NCBI GenBank assembly: GCA_013368315.1
Contig: JAACJM010000001.1
Span: 124,001-188,000 of the forward strand
Direction: 5' to 3'
DNA from: Tetrapyrgos nigripes
Taxonomy: Eukaryota; Basidiomycota; Agaricomycetes; Agaricales; Campanellaceae
DNA length: 64,000 nt
Shown: positions 11,101-23,390 of the stretch, piece by piece
Layout: every line of letters begins with the position of its first letter
Position numbering within the stretch: the stretch's first letter is position 1
Position numbers and translations under genes: made by a program
Notes under the pieces: model-generated
What the model saw: only the letters and a program-made list of their open reading frames with translations
Databases searched by the model: none
What the model was told of the DNA's origin: nothing

Positions 11101-13560
11101 GGCTCCGCGAACAAGGGTGTGTATTTTTCTTTTATTCAACCAGTTACATGTTAGTTTATTTTTCTGCCGCAGATGACTCTCCCCATTCGTGACATTCTTT
11201 CTGTCGAGAAATCAAAGGGCACCCGGTTTGGACACCATGGTCTGATAATCATAGTCAAAGGTCATGAAGAGCTCTTCTTTGAGTTTGGCGCGGAAGATAA
11301 ACGAGACGCCTTCGCCCGTCTACTTGAGAGTCAGATGGAAGATGTTATGAAGCGTCTAGCCGAAGGTTCTGTCCCTACTCAAGGACAGAGAGATGCGTTG
11401 ATATTGGAGGAGGAATCTTTGTCACCAAACAGTATTGATGCGAGCGAATCTTTCCCCTCACCTGAGAATATGACAGACTCATTACCTGCTGTCATGTTCA
11501 CTTCCGTTTCGTCGACCTTTTTGACGTTCAAGCCTGCAAAGAGTCTACATTTCACGATGTTGACTATTGGTTCTAGAGGAGATGTGCAGCCGTATATTGC
11601 ACTGGCGAAGGGTTTGATGGCTGATGGGCATAGAGTGAGGATTGCTACTCATGGAGAGTTTAAGGAATGGATCGAGTCGGTGAGTGTCAACTGTCTTTAC
11701 TTTTACCTGCCTCTTACTGAGTGTAATATAGCATGGGATTGAGTACGGTTACGTCGGCGGTGATCCAGCGGAACTGATGCGAATCTGTGTCGAGAATGGT
11801 ACTTTCACGGTTTCTTTCTTGAAAGAGGGTTTACAGAAGGTAAGCTTTGTGTTTGCCCATACACTCGACTATTCCTCTAAATAAATCTTTGCGTAGTTCC
11901 GAGGATGGTTAGACGATCTGCTGAAGACGTCTTGGGAAGCATGTCAAGGGACTGACGTTCTGATTGAAAGTCCCAGCGCGATGGGAGGTTATCATATCGC
12001 AGAAGCTCTGGCCATTCCTTATTACAGAGCGTTCACAATGACTTGGACACGGACAAGGGCTTACCCACACGCTTTTGCTGTTCCAGAGCGCAAGGTTGGT
12101 TTATTCCGTTCTAGGGCGTTTGGCAGCGGTTGACCATATCTTTTGTAGATGGGTGGCAGTTACAATTATATGGTAAGTCGCCACTGGTTTTTATCGCATC
12201 TGAGGTGCTCACCGAGCCTTCCAGTCCTATGTCATGTTCGACCAAGTGTTTTGGCGTGCCATCTCGGGTCAGATCAACCGCTGGAGAAGAAACCTGTTAC
12301 ATCTGGGTAGTACTAGTTTGGACAGAATGGAGCCTCACAAGATTCCGTTCCTGTACAACTTTAGTCCTCACATAGTACCCCCACCACTCGATTGGCCAGA
12401 ATGGATCCGAGTTACAGGTAAAGAGAACCCTTCCACCTGGGAATTTGATCGAGTTGATTCTGACCTGTTTTCTTTCTAGGATACTGGTTCCTCGATTCTG
12501 CTGATGTTAGTTCCAGGAAATGGACTCCTCCCCCCGACCTCGTTCAGTTCATAGATTCTGCACATCAACAAGGGAAGAAGGTCGTCTATATCGGCTTTGG
12601 GAGTATCGTGGTCTCAGACCCAAAGGCAATGACACGCTGCGTTATAGACGCTATTGTGAAGAGCGGTGTTTATGCGATTCTTTCAAAGGGATGGTCGGAC
12701 CGCCTGCATGTCAAAGTCAGTGAAGCTTCAGAAACCGAGGAGCCGATTCCGAAACAGATATATCCTGTTGCCTCCATTCCTCATGACTGGTTGTTTGAGA
12801 GGATTGACGCGGTGTGTCATCATGGAGGTGCTGGTACGACGGGTGCGAGTTTGAGAGGTATGAGATTTCTTATCATTTGAGGTACAAATACACAAATACT
12901 CATGTTTGACCCTCAGCTGGCCGTCCGACTATCATCAAGCCTTTCTTCGGTGATCAATTTTTCTGGGCTGACCGGGTTGAGGCACTCGGCGTCGGGTCTG
13001 GCGTTCGGAAGCTCACCGTTGACTCCTTGGCGGATGCTCTTATCGTTGCAACTACCGACCGCAAACAAATAGAACGTGCTAGACTGTTGGGTGAACAGAT
13101 ACGTGCGGTGAGTAGAGCAGATGGAATGTGGTCATAGTCCTGTACTCAATTTGCTCTTCAGGAGGATGGAGTGGCAACAGCCATCGAATCCATATATCGT
13201 GACCTTGAATATGCCAAGTCTTTGATCAAACGCTCTGTTCACGATACCACCGACGACGAAGCTGGGGACAATGAACATGGGACGATACGTGCTCGCAAGT
13301 CTTCTGATCCACCGTCTGGTACCAGTTCCGCCGGATCGGTCAGGGGTGCTCCTAGCGAAGACTGGAGCGTTATATCTGAGCAAGACAGAGAAGATGGACG
13401 ACGGTCCTCTGTTGGCTCAAGTCACAGCAGTGGTCAAGCAGGGCCAAGCACAACGGAGCGTTCGACCAAACGGACGAGCATTGCAGCGGCGATGTTATCT
13501 GTTCTCCCCGACGCGCTTGTATCAAGTGCTCCCCGGAAACGTACCTCCTCATCAACTTAA
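8136..13560 (+). CDS. ATG26: Sterol 3-beta-glucosyltransferase (GRAM-PH-GRAM-GT28), Atg26/UGT51 type
   Basis: Transfers glucose from UDP-glucose to the 3-OH of ergosterol. In some yeasts the homologue is needed for pexophagy. Start at 8136 ([12 protein letters not shown]); an in-frame ATG also lies upstream at 8067. Order of parts: Ser-rich disordered leader; first GRAM segment ([16 protein letters not shown], near 9400); PH domain ([20 protein letters not shown], then [10 protein letters not shown], 9500-9870); Ser/Thr/Pro-rich linker; second GRAM ([16 protein letters not shown] ... RDILSVEK, 10860-11330); GT1/GT28 catalytic part from 11550. The latter has [34 protein letters not shown], a PSPG-like block [13 protein letters not shown] and [17 protein letters not shown]. 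About fifteen exons. The tail after [15 protein letters not shown] is a Ser-rich extension ending at 13560. Domain order and motifs match the family fully. Confidence 0.96.
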
Positions 13561-15301
13561 TGCCTAGTGTAATCTCATATTCTACGTTCATTGTAATTGT
13601 ATGGCTCACTAGTGTAGGCCCGTTTAATCGCAGCAGGGACGCTGCCCGTTTGTTGTGAAGACTTCTAGACCAATGTACTTACATGACTGTACTATAGTAG
13701 GCGACGTCATGATTGCTACCTTAAACTACGTACATACACACATACTTATAGGATATAATTCTTCCATGTACTTAGATTCTCGCCTCGATGAATTGCCATT
13801 GCTTTGCTCAAATGTCTTGAAGTCTGGAGCCTTGAACAAGCTGAAGGCCTGCAGGGCCTGCGTAGGCCAGGCTAGTACACTCGACTCCCTCTTAAGGCAT
13901 ACATTTTTCGGGGAACCAAAATCCTACTTTCCCTGCCAAAGTGCTCTCTCAAAAGGCATACCTTTTAGTGTCCACCGAGGGGTATGTTTTAAGAGGGAGT
14001 CAACTGTACAATGGCATTACGTCGCATGAATGTGGTCATCGGCCACCAGGGCCAAAAATGTGTGACTGTAAAAGTGGCATTACTGGATTCGGAAAAACCT
14101 TCACACGTTATGGCTTTTCGCACTTCCCCTCAGCCTCTAACACCCTAAACAGCTATGATTGCGCTGCCTAGGGTCTGGGATCTTTGAGAAATATCCAAAA
14201 TTGAAAAATGAATTCTTTCCCGCAAGAAAATCGGGTATATGAGCCAAACAGGATCTAGCCCCTATCTTTGATGCCCGTCTCCCCGCCAAATTCTCCGAGC
14301 TTCCTTGTCCTCTCAATGGTTCCAGCTTTGTATCAAACAAACACTTATTAGAGTACTATACCAAGGCTTGAAATTGGATTTTTGAATTTCGCAGCGGAAA
14401 GAGAACAGTGACGAAAACTGGGTGCCGTTTTCACTGTCCCATATACTTCTGACCATAATCTCGAAATTCGGATTTCTAGACATTGTCGTTATAGTCTAAA
14501 TAAACATTTCTCTCCATACAAACTAGTTCACAGGATGAACCTATGAGGCTACAGAGACTTCTGCCACTTGCGTCAGCCAGTGCCGGAGTTTGAATTTGGC
14601 AGGGATGGTCGATGACCAATGAATGATGTTCACATTGTTTCGGCCTTGTAGTTTGAACCTCTTCCTAAGTTCTTGGCGACAAGAACCGCTTTCTCATCTC
14701 ATCTATTTTTGATCAGGCTCTCTCCAAACCCCTTCGTGCTCTCTTTGCTCACCACGGTCCAGGCAAATTTGTCATCGGCGAACTTGCTTTCTTTCTGTGA
14801 AAAATTTCAGGCCACTGCAGGACTACGTACGTTCACCCTGCGACCAACCAATGCTGTACTCCTAGTGAACCTTACTTACGGGCTTGGGAATATGCCTGAA
14901 AATAAGTCTGGTATCCTGCCAACACATTGAGTTCCTACTCTCTCTTGATCCGGGTCACTCATCAAGTTCTTGACCGGTGCACGACAGAATATGTAGAACG
15001 AGAACCAGCCGAATTAATATCGGTCCAAGAAAAGAAACAAGGGCCCAATGCCGGAGGCATCTTTAGCACCTATGACCATCCTTCGACACCACGAATCCTC
15101 AGGCTTTAAAAGCCTTTCGCAAGCCAGCGTCTCCTTTCCCTTTGCTCCTTTACACGCTTGCAGAGCCACCTGGTTTTCGCTCAATATCCAGTGTGAAGAT
15201 GTCTGTGCCGCCTGTGCAATCGCATGCGTAGGTCCACTACCCAGCTTTGCTTTCAAATCGATGCTCATGAGTTTGTTTTCCTTCTCTGATGCTACCTCAC
15301 A
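13561..15301. other. Long gene-poor spacer
   Basis: No ORF here has family-like sequence. It contains one Tc1/mariner-type MITE (listed separately) and a GGCCTGC-rich run near 13848-13870. The part from about 14900 may hold the promoter or an upstream exon of the next gene. Confidence 0.45.
13878..14006. mobile_element. Tc1/mariner (pogo/Fot-like) MITE, about 129 bp
   Basis: The two ends are inverted repeats: left CACTCGACTCCCTCTTAA, right (reverse complement) CAGTTGACTCCCTCTTAA, and pairing continues through CATAC. Both ends are flanked by TA (13876-13877 and 14007-14008), the duplicated target of Tc1/mariner elements. The inside cannot code for a transposase. Counting the flanking GTA, 24 of the outermost 28 positions pair. 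Family assignment rests on the TA target and the CAGTNNACTCCCTC-type terminus. Confidence 0.6.
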
Positions 15302-16882
15302 ATGATACACAGAACCACCCAGCTCATAGCTTCATGGCTTAATTTTTTCTTCTACGCGACCGAAATTAATCTGGGCATTCAATATCTGACCAAAAATAAG
15401 CCGACTGTGTTCCACCAGACATGTCTTATCCTAGCCTTGGTTTTCGATACTATATCTTCTGGTGTAGCTGCTTATACGGCTCATTCGGTGCGTTTTCTGG
15501 CTATGAGCATGGACAAGACGATGCTGATTTTTGTACTATGCGTGATCGCGTAGTATTTGGTGGTTTTCAAAGGTTGAGGTCTAATACTTGGTCAGGATAG
15601 CACAACGATCTGAATTTCTCGTCTTTTTTCGACTAGGCTACCCGATAGAGCCAGAATGGTCAACAAGTCAGGCTGTCCCAACGATTCTCATACAGATCTT
15701 GACTTTTACTGTGTCGACAATTACGCAGGCCTTTTTCACCCACCGGTACTACATGCTGTCAGTTTCTGCACTCTCAATCTCTAAAATTAATCAGTGCCAA
15801 TGAAGTCTGATGCTTTTAGGTCGCACAACCGAATAATAACAGCCATACTTGTCTGCTTGAGCATAACTCATGTCAGTGTTGCGTCTGAGGAGCTCCTCGG
15901 CCCTCATGAACGCTTACTTGGTCTCTGCTTTCTTCTTTCTAGACCATCTTCGGGTGGATGGCACCGATCCTAATTTTGACGAATAGTTCCAAGTCGTTTG
16001 ATTTTGGTGTCAAAGCAACCAAGTGTGTACAGCCAGTTTATTTGCCCGCCAGGCTACAGACTCTGACTGCCTCGGACACTGACCAAACAGGGTTGCTGCA
16101 GCATTCTCCGCTGCAAGTGATATTTCGATAGCTGGAGTCATGTTCATCAGGCTGCGGACGATTCATACGACGTATATGAGCACAAAGAAGTGAGTCATCA
16201 GCTCGTAGAAACTTTCATTTTTCTCACTCGACAAGCAGTCTCCTCCAGCGTATTTCGATACAAGCAATTACATGCGGCATAGTAACTGCAACGGCAACTC
16301 TCCTCAACTTGATCTTCCTCTACGATTATATTCCTGGTCAGTCAGCAATAAGCACAGATAATGGTAACATGGCTGATAATCTTTGCGTTCATAGGTTTCA
16401 TAGTGATGTACAACATCCTGGGCCGAATATACACACTGACCCTTCTCATCAACTTGATTCTACTCCAACGAATGAGAAACGAAATGTTTGGTGCCCCACA
16501 GAATGAGGTACCGGGCGCTATGACTGATTCGATTGCATTTGGGAACGCGAATCGTCTGTATCAGCTTTTTTTCTCTAAACAACCTGGAACGCTAATGTTG
16601 ATCACTATGAAGACGATCGCAGCTTTACGATACCTCTTGAGCTGTTCACACCTGGAACTTCACAGAAAGGTGTACGTCCTTACCTTTTCGAGTCTTCTTC
16701 CCTTGATTTACTCAGTGATGTTTGCTTTGTTTCTTAAGGACGCAACCCCTGAAGCAGCTAATAGTTTCGACGTCATGGATGCGTCGGCGAAGACTAGCAG
16801 TACAGTGCCAAATTCCCCAGTTAGTGGGAAGTGGACCACAATACAGGAGCATCGACGATGGTCTGATGTAGCGAGCGCTTGA
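15302..16882 (+). CDS. Seven-TM membrane protein, DUF6534-like
   Basis: Agaricomycete genomes hold large families of seven-TM proteins of unknown function with this layout. Visible: TM1 in IASWLNFFFYATEINLGIQYL, a short charged loop, TM2 in CLILALVFDTISSGVAAY, later helices spread over small exons (for example ILTFTVSTITQAFFTHRYYML), and the last TM pair near 16280-16480 ending in IYTLTLLINLILLQRMRNEM, which is like the C-terminal signature of DUF6534. A polar tail follows. The first helix starts about ten residues after the ATG at 15302. An upstream ATG at 15199 (MSVPPVQSHA) could join the same frame through an intron with donor GTAGGT and acceptor ACACAG, so the true start is uncertain. The region 16560-16740 extends the frame with another hydrophobic stretch. 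Confidence 0.7.
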
Positions 16883-17166
16883 TTCTGTAGTAAGTATATA
16901 TGTAGAGTATGTACGACAACTGGGAAAGGAATAATTCTGTTTGAAGCCGGCGACCCCTCATTCTATTTGCCATAATATGCACGCATGTAAGAGAGGAACA
17001 TCTACTACTACTAGAATAGGTGGTGGAATCAGAGCGTGTGGATATCCTTCCAACGCAACTCAAGAATGAGCCATATATATATCGCAACGGTGACATAATA
17101 ATAGGGTATTGAGACCCTGAATGCACCTATATACACTCTGTAATTATCGTCTTCGAATTTGTTCGC

Positions 17167-18905
17167 TCACATTGTCGCCCCATTCGAGTTTCCTTCTGCA
17201 TAATGATCATCAAAAACCTTTTTACTAAACTGTCCAAACGTAACCGAGGGTGACAATAACTGATCGATATCCGGCTGCATGAACAAAGCAAAAGTCTCCC
17301 GAGAAATGTCGGTCGCCTGTCGTGACGCTCCGACACGGACACAGTGGGGAGTTGCGCATAATTTACCACCTGTGGCGACTTCAAGTGCTTCCCCCGTCTG
17401 CGTCAAAATCAGTCGAGTTCTTCCAAATCTCTTTTACGGGGTACAAACACGAACCTGGAAAGCAAGACAATCCACAGGAATAGAAACCTTAGTCAACTCT
17501 CCCCCCCTCGTTCGGATGTAAAGCCCAGAGGCTGGAGACGGAGATGGTACCACGGTAGGCTCCTCGCCAGCTTTTCCCTCCTTGAGGAACATGGCCTTGA
17601 AATAGGGAGAGGAAGTAAGCCAGCTGTCGAAACGAACTCTTACTCAGCAACTTGATTCATACCGAACATAATCCTGTCAGGAGCGAGTGGTCCTAGACAA
17701 GAAGTGGTTCAGAAACTCAATCAAAGGTACGATGAGTCGAGGATACGAACAAGGTGAAACCCACACCAGCTATCAACGGGCTCGTCTTCGGAAGGCAGAG
17801 GCGCGTCGGGACTAGGAGGAAAGTAATGAAGTAAACGGGCTTTGGTGGTTTGAGAAGAGCTAATCAGCTTGGGAAGGGAGAGCGACGTGTCCGAGAGTTG
17901 CTTCAATGCTAAATGGAGGGTGAGCTGGAGCAGTCGCATCAAATCGAAAACGATTTTAAAGAAATACACACCGAAGGGCTGACAAGCTTGCGCCAGTTCG
18001 CAACCAATCTTGAAGATAAGGCTAATAGTCAAGATGTCAGTAACGCACTCAGAGCAATACAAAAATGTGTTGTCACCCTCCAAGGTCCTTAAACGCTTGC
18101 TCGAATCCTTCAACCCCCTTTTCGTTTGCATCTGGCCCTGTAGACGTCGTCAGCCTTGGTATCTAATGATGTTGTTGTGTATTTCACTCACATAGGTTCT
18201 TTCCATAATATTCAGGATATGCTTTACGATATGCATCAGAGACAGAAGGTACATCGACTACAGGATTTGCGTAGTAGGACCCTTTTAGCACGTCTAATGA
18301 TACAGAATCTTGAGGTTCTGTGATAGTCCCATACGATAGCTAACTACGCACCAGGTTTTCCATTCATAATTTCCTATTGATTCCATATCAGACCACTGCA
18401 GCTTTGATTCATCTTAGTCAAGTGTAGAGACAATCACCTTTCCATGGGACCATCCGAAGCTACCAAGAAAAAGTCATTCGTTAGATCGAAACGAAGATAT
18501 TCGGACGACTGATGAACACACCTGTACCGACTCAAGGGATCTGTATATTTCTCCTTCACGTTCTCGTCCAGGTGGGCAAACTTGTATGCAAGTTTGAGAA
18601 GCCGTTCTCTATATCCTCTGTATTCCTCTGGCATATCTCGCACAACAATGATACCAAGGGCTCTAGGATCTGAGCCGAAGGCTTCCTCTAAATCAAAAAG
18701 AGTCCCAGTAATACCATGAATACAGCAAACATGAAGCTAGAAAGACTAGTTGCACACCGATCGAAGCACCTACTAGTAAGGATGTGTGGTCAGATACCAA
18801 GTCAGGGTACGAGATACAGACAGCTCCTTCGGGAGTGTAGGCAACTGGCTATCGAGAATTTTAGTCCGGCATTTGCAAGAATTATATACGAGATCGCACC
18901 TTCAT
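17167..18905 (-). CDS. 2-oxoglutarate/Fe(II) oxygenase, clavaminate-synthase-like
   Basis: Member of the double-stranded beta-helix oxygenases that use 2-oxoglutarate and Fe(II); the substrate is unknown. Assembled from small exons: MK at 18905, PVAYTPEGAVCISYPDLV, then EAFGSDPRALGIIVVRDM, RERLLKLAYKFAHLDENVK, FGWSHGKE, LKGSYYANPVVDVPSVSD, GVEGFEQAFKDLG. The iron-binding HxD is formed across an intron (CGFHL then DHSLLTGL). The distal His is in ATPHCVRVG and the 2OG-binding Arg in SRETFALFMQP. The end is VTFGQFSKKVFDDHYAEGN at 17167. All catalytic residues are present. The tiny first exon (ATG AAG) is the least certain part; it is preferred because an in-frame stop lies directly upstream of PVAY. 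Confidence 0.85.
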
Positions 18906-19172
18906 GGATCTGATATACTTGGGTGGAAACTCTCTGGGTTGCCTTGGAGGTGTGGTGAAGAGTTGGAAAACTCTGAGCAACTGCCCTTGGCTAAGGCCGA
19001 TTTGGCGTTCCGTATCAGCCGCCGCAAATCATCAGGCTATTAGCTATCTCATATACCGCGACGAAGACTAATAAAATCAAAGAGTAATGAAAAGGCGAAC
19101 TACAGAACAAAAATTGAATTTGCTAGTGCTAGTTACATTCTTTGTACGCTGAAGATACCTTCTTTAGCTAGT

Positions 19173-20589
19173 CTACGCTCCTTTGACTGCTTTGTGGAGT
19201 TCAGGTTCAATCTGCATGAAGAAAAGTCTACGAAAATGACAAAGTAAGCCTCGCACCAGAGATCGCGAACATTGAGACTTACGGGACAATGTAGGGGTCG
19301 AAGAAAGGTAAGACTTGGCACTGAATCATACCGCAGACACCAGTCTCGTTATCTAAGAACCAGTAGTGGTTCGCGATACCAGCCCACCTGAATAACTTCT
19401 TGTCAGACATGTTTTGTCAGCGAAATACTTGGACGACTGACCATACACCTTGACTGGTACGACCCGTCGGCATACCCTGAGGGGTCTTACAACCAGCAAA
19501 CGCCCAGTTCTTCGGAACTCCTTCGAGTACGGTCAAGCTGCGAGACAAGTATCAGTGACTGTGCACGATAGATCAACAGGGAAGAAAGAGGGGCTCACGG
19601 GTTCGTCAATTCAGGTTGAGCGGCAGGAATGGGCCTGTCAAGATCCTTGATCAACTTCTCGTCCGTCAATTGGTCCCTCAGGAGTTCCTTCACTGAAGCT
19701 GGCGACAGAATCTTTCCCTTGGTGACCGGGTGCGTACCCTCATTCATCAAAGCGACCAGTATCTGACAATACTCGCGAGCATTTCCGAAAGCTCCCGAAC
19801 CGCCATACAACACCTCCTGCTGGCTCTCGTCCATCTCAATCAGATGCTCCATAGCCCGAATCGTTCCATCCTTCTCCCTAAAGTGTAACCCGGCCAAACG
19901 AGGCTTGACACCTCCAGGAATACCAGTCTGAGGCAGCAAAGTTATGTTCTTGATACCTAGTGGTTCGAAGATATTCTTCTTGAAGTACGCGTCAAGGTTG
20001 AGACCGGATGCTTTCTCAACCACAAGTCCAGCCCAATCAACGGCGGTACTGTACTCCCATCTGGTACCGGGCTCAGCATTCAAGGGCCCCGAAATCGAAG
20101 CAAATTTGCATCCAAAAGGGAGGATGTTGTGTTTGGCAAAGTAAGCTTCTGTGTCGATATTGAAGAAGGGGTAACTCTGGCCAGCTGTGTGATTGAGAAG
20201 ATGGCGGAGTGTAGTGGGGGTGTTGTAGCCTTGCTCGAGCTTGGCAATCTCTGGAACTACCTCGCGAATAGGAGTGTCAAACTGGAGTTTGCCGGCTTCG
20301 ACGAGTTGCACAGCGGCGATGGCGGTGATGAGCTTAGTGCAGCTGGCCATCCAGAAGAGAGCATCCTAAAAAGGAGTTTGAAAGGTCAAAAGGAGTTCTG
20401 ATAGAAGATATGGAAAAGTCTTACCTTGCTCAAGGGCTCAGAGCTGCCTACTTGACGAACGCCAGCTGCTTCATGCAGGAGAGTATTACCACTCCGGTCG
20501 GCTGCAAACAAGACTGCGCCTGGAATCTTGTTAGGGTCCTTGCAGGTTTCTGTGAGTAGAGAGCGTGCGTTCGCGATGTATTGAGACAT
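19173..20589 (-). CDS. Serine hydrolase of the beta-lactamase/transesterase (class C, LovD-like) family
   Basis: Family members are esterases, transesterases or acyltransferases using a Ser-Lys-Tyr triad. Start at 20589 (MSQYIANARSLL). Nucleophile motif SxxK is seen in FWMASCTKLITAIAAVQL (near 20340). The Tyr motif is in RWEYSTAVDWAGLVVEKASG. Other family blocks: TLRHLLNHTAGQSYPFF, YGGSGAFGNAREYCQILVAL, PSEASVKEL-like SPASVKELLRDQL. The C-terminal exons read VPKNWAFAGCKTPQGMPTG, WAGIANHYWFLDNETGVCG and end LFFMQIEPELHKAVKGA after a final intron with acceptor TTTCGTAG. Length is normal for the family. No signal peptide, so probably cytosolic. It lies next to the 2OG oxygenase, both reading leftward, but no biosynthetic core gene is near. 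Confidence 0.9.
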
Positions 20590-20781
20590 TTGGGGATTAG
20601 GTAAAGACGCCCACTGTGATCTCTTTATAGGCCTTGGACCTTGGGTATGATATCATGGTATCATTGGAAATTGTCAATGAACTCTCCGTTGCAGCTGTCT
20701 GCTGATCGACTCTTGAGCGCTTGAGCGCATCATCTGGTGACTCGGTACGCTAAAACTTTGCATTCGATCACTCACGTTACT

Positions 20782-21984
20782 CTACAATCGATCTTCCTCT
20801 CTGGCTTTCTTAACCCAACGAATCACCTCTCCCCAGTCCTTCACTCTATGCAGCGGCGCACCCTCTGGAATATGGTCTTCCAATCGCTCTTCTCTCCAAA
20901 ATTCTTTTCCTTCTTCTATCTCGAGTCTTGTATCAAAAACCATGCTGTCTATCTGATCTGAAGGAAGGCACAATCTTCTATTCCATTCGTATTGTCCAAA
21001 TAGAAGTACCGGTGTAGAGGGCGCCGGTGAGGCGTTGGACATCGAGGACGTTGCGACTTGAAAAGCATTCTCTGCGGAATCGTCGATCAGGAGACAGGCT
21101 TTCAAGTCCGCACATACCTAATAGAATCGACGAGTGAAATGGGGTCTCGAAACAAACCACTGCCAACAACTCACCTGAGCCTTGCTCAGTTTTGTCGTGA
21201 CTTCATGACCGGCTTTGTTCGCATCCTTAAATTGACTCGTGCAGACTACGCTGTCGAACATACCTAGGAGATAGCATTGTTACAAATAAGAATTTTGATG
21301 CGGAAGAAAACACACCAGGAAACCAACGCTCAACCCACTTCCAACTTTCCTCCTTCACATCGGTGGTTCTCGCAGTCACTATAATCAACCTGAACCCCAT
21401 GTCACGTAGAGCCTGAACTCCTTCCCTTGCGCCAGGAACAGGGCTTGCTTCAAATATTTGCTTGGTAGCATAAAAGTCGTTAACTTTACGAAAGGTTTCT
21501 TGTAGGTCTCCCCAGTAAGGATTCTTCCAGTAGTAGTAATCTTGATTATGATGAATGTGAATGTGAATGTAAGAACGAGTATGAGGATGAGGATGAGAAG
21601 AGGGGGGAAAAACCCGCCAATAAGCAGTCGCGTCCGTTCAAACAGCAAAGTGAACTAGTCTGCTATAGTAGCACGCACAGTAGAAATCCGAAAGAGTCAT
21701 CTTCGTTCCATACTTTTCGTTGTGCCCTGCATGTCAGAACGAAAAGTCTTATCAAAAAATGAGCAAAGCAAAGTATGTCAGTGCCTCAACGTACATTCGG
21801 CAACTTTGGCATTCGTCTGACTGAGGACATCATCAAGATCCACAGCGATCACTGGCCCTGACGATGTTGGTGGTGATGTACTTGACAGAACATCAAGAGA
21901 ATTGGCTAAGTGGGGGTCTTGCACATCGTTTGTGGGAGGTGTGTGAGTATCACTCTGGTCAAGATTGGAAGTTGCGGAAAACAT
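20782..21984 (-). CDS. HAD-superfamily phosphatase, 5'(3')-deoxyribonucleotidase (NT5C)-like
   Basis: HAD motif I is VIAVDLDDVLSQTN, with the nucleophile and acid/base Asp pair. Joined exons give WHNEKYGTKMTLSDFYYYYYW, then NPYWGDLQETFRKVNDFYAT, and motif II in RLIIVTARTTDVKEESWKW. The C-terminal half has ACLLIDDSAENAFQVA (motif III/IV-like acidic pair) and VLLFGQYEWNRRL, then EVIRWVKKAREEDRL at the end. The pattern fits the NT5C-like Pfam family found in fungi and bacteria; the substrate is not known. Start taken at 21984 (MFSATSNLDQSD); an in-frame ATG at 22002 is also possible. The first exon is a Ser/Thr/Pro-rich leader without targeting signal. Confidence 0.8.
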
Positions 21985-22781
21985 TGTACATTTATACGAC
22001 ATCCTATATATTAAGATAGGACGGGCCTGGGAAGAAACAATATTTACATAATCATTACTAAGCAATGTCCCTACGAATCCCTAACCCGACCGAGCGAAGC
22101 TTATTAAGTTAGGACCTCCCGTCGGAATAATGATTATAGAATAACTTTTACTAACCAAGGTTCCGACGGAAACAGCTGCGCCAGAGGCAGCTGCGCTTAC
22201 TGCCGGTAATTTCCGTGCACGCCACGCGATGTACACACTCCGGTGCGCGCAAACGCGAAAACTCAAACATTTGCCTCATGTCTGCACACTTTTGTCTATG
22301 TAATGTGACTTGGGACACTTTTTGTGTCCTCTGCTCTACTTCTAAAGCTATTTCAGTAGTACATGTAAGGCTGATTTATAAATCAACTGGAGTGCCACAA
22401 TTACTGACTCTGTGCATCCCAGAGGTGCATTTTCAATGTGAATATTAGGTTTCTTTTTATTTTCTTTTTGTTTTTGTTTTTCTGAATTCTTATGAAACTG
22501 AATAAATCAACAATAAGGGAAACCCCACCAAATACTCCTCAGAGGCATCACAATGCTCAATGTGAAAGAGGAAGAAATGCGCATGTCATGGACAGTCCTG
22601 AGGCAAGGCGTGTACCTCGAGAATGACATGACATGGCTCCAGTACCCTTCAGTTTGCCTCAAGGTCCTGCTCAAGCTTACAACCCAGCTCGAGAAGACCC
22701 ATTTCAAATGGTTAATTATGGTGTTCATTAGTATCAGCTAACTCAGGGCATTGCTGCACAGATCTGAGATTTGCCACTAAA
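21985..22781. other. Left edge of repeat island
   Basis: Promoter of the HAD gene, then sequence without coding signal. A weak inverted pair (GTCGGAA near 22114 and TTCCGAC near 22163) and a doubled CAGCTGCGC near 22173-22197 are visible. A T-rich run lies at 22447-22483. Confidence 0.35.
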
Positions 22782-23233
22782 ATGCCAGGTCCAAGTAGAG
22801 CATGTGGAAGACCCCATCAACAGGTAAGCTTTCTTAGAAATTGTAAATATGCAGGTAGATGGACAGGTAAGTTTGTCTGTTCATATATTAGCCAACTTTC
22901 TTATATAAAGTATGTTAGAACTATGCAAATAGGTTTCAACATTTGCCAGCTGACCTTCGCAACCAACTTGCAAATATTCCTGCTCATCAGGCACTCTCAA
23001 CTAGCTTTGATTGTTCACATAGCAGAGGTAGAGGTCAGGCTCTGGGAACAGCTCACATTGAACCACAGGAAGACCCTCCCATACCTCCTGAACCAAGGCC
23101 TCAATGTCAACCTGAGCCAGAGCCTGAAGATGGCATAGATGATCCTGCTCTATTTGAGCCTCCAATTGATCCATCCCAGGAATTTGAAGAAAACCTATTA
23201 TTGAAGCAGAAGATTATGACCAGTATTTCATGA
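22782..23233 (+). pseudogene. Possible transposon-protein exons, degenerate
   Basis: A short frame MPGPSRACGRPHQQ at 22782 ends on a GTAAGC donor. An open stretch follows at about 22943-23233 with NIPAHQALSTSFDCSHSRG and a Pro/Glu-rich run. The amino-acid bias and position just upstream of a Helitron-like fragment suggest relics of a transposon gene. I do not recognise a domain in it. Expression is doubtful. Confidence 0.3.
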
Positions 23234-23390
23234 GTGAATTGCTATAATTGAAGCTATTGTTGGAGATGCAGAATGGAATGCATTGACTTCTCAGATTCCC
23301 AGAGGTGGTCCAAGACTTCAAGTGTCTGAGGGCAGATCAAGGTACATACACTCTCTGAAACACTTAATACGAAGCTGACCCTTCTTTGCT

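Noticed and set aside
14673..15109. Small plus-strand open frames before the seven-TM gene
   Set aside because: No hydrophobic or domain pattern and no good ATG context; treated as spacer.
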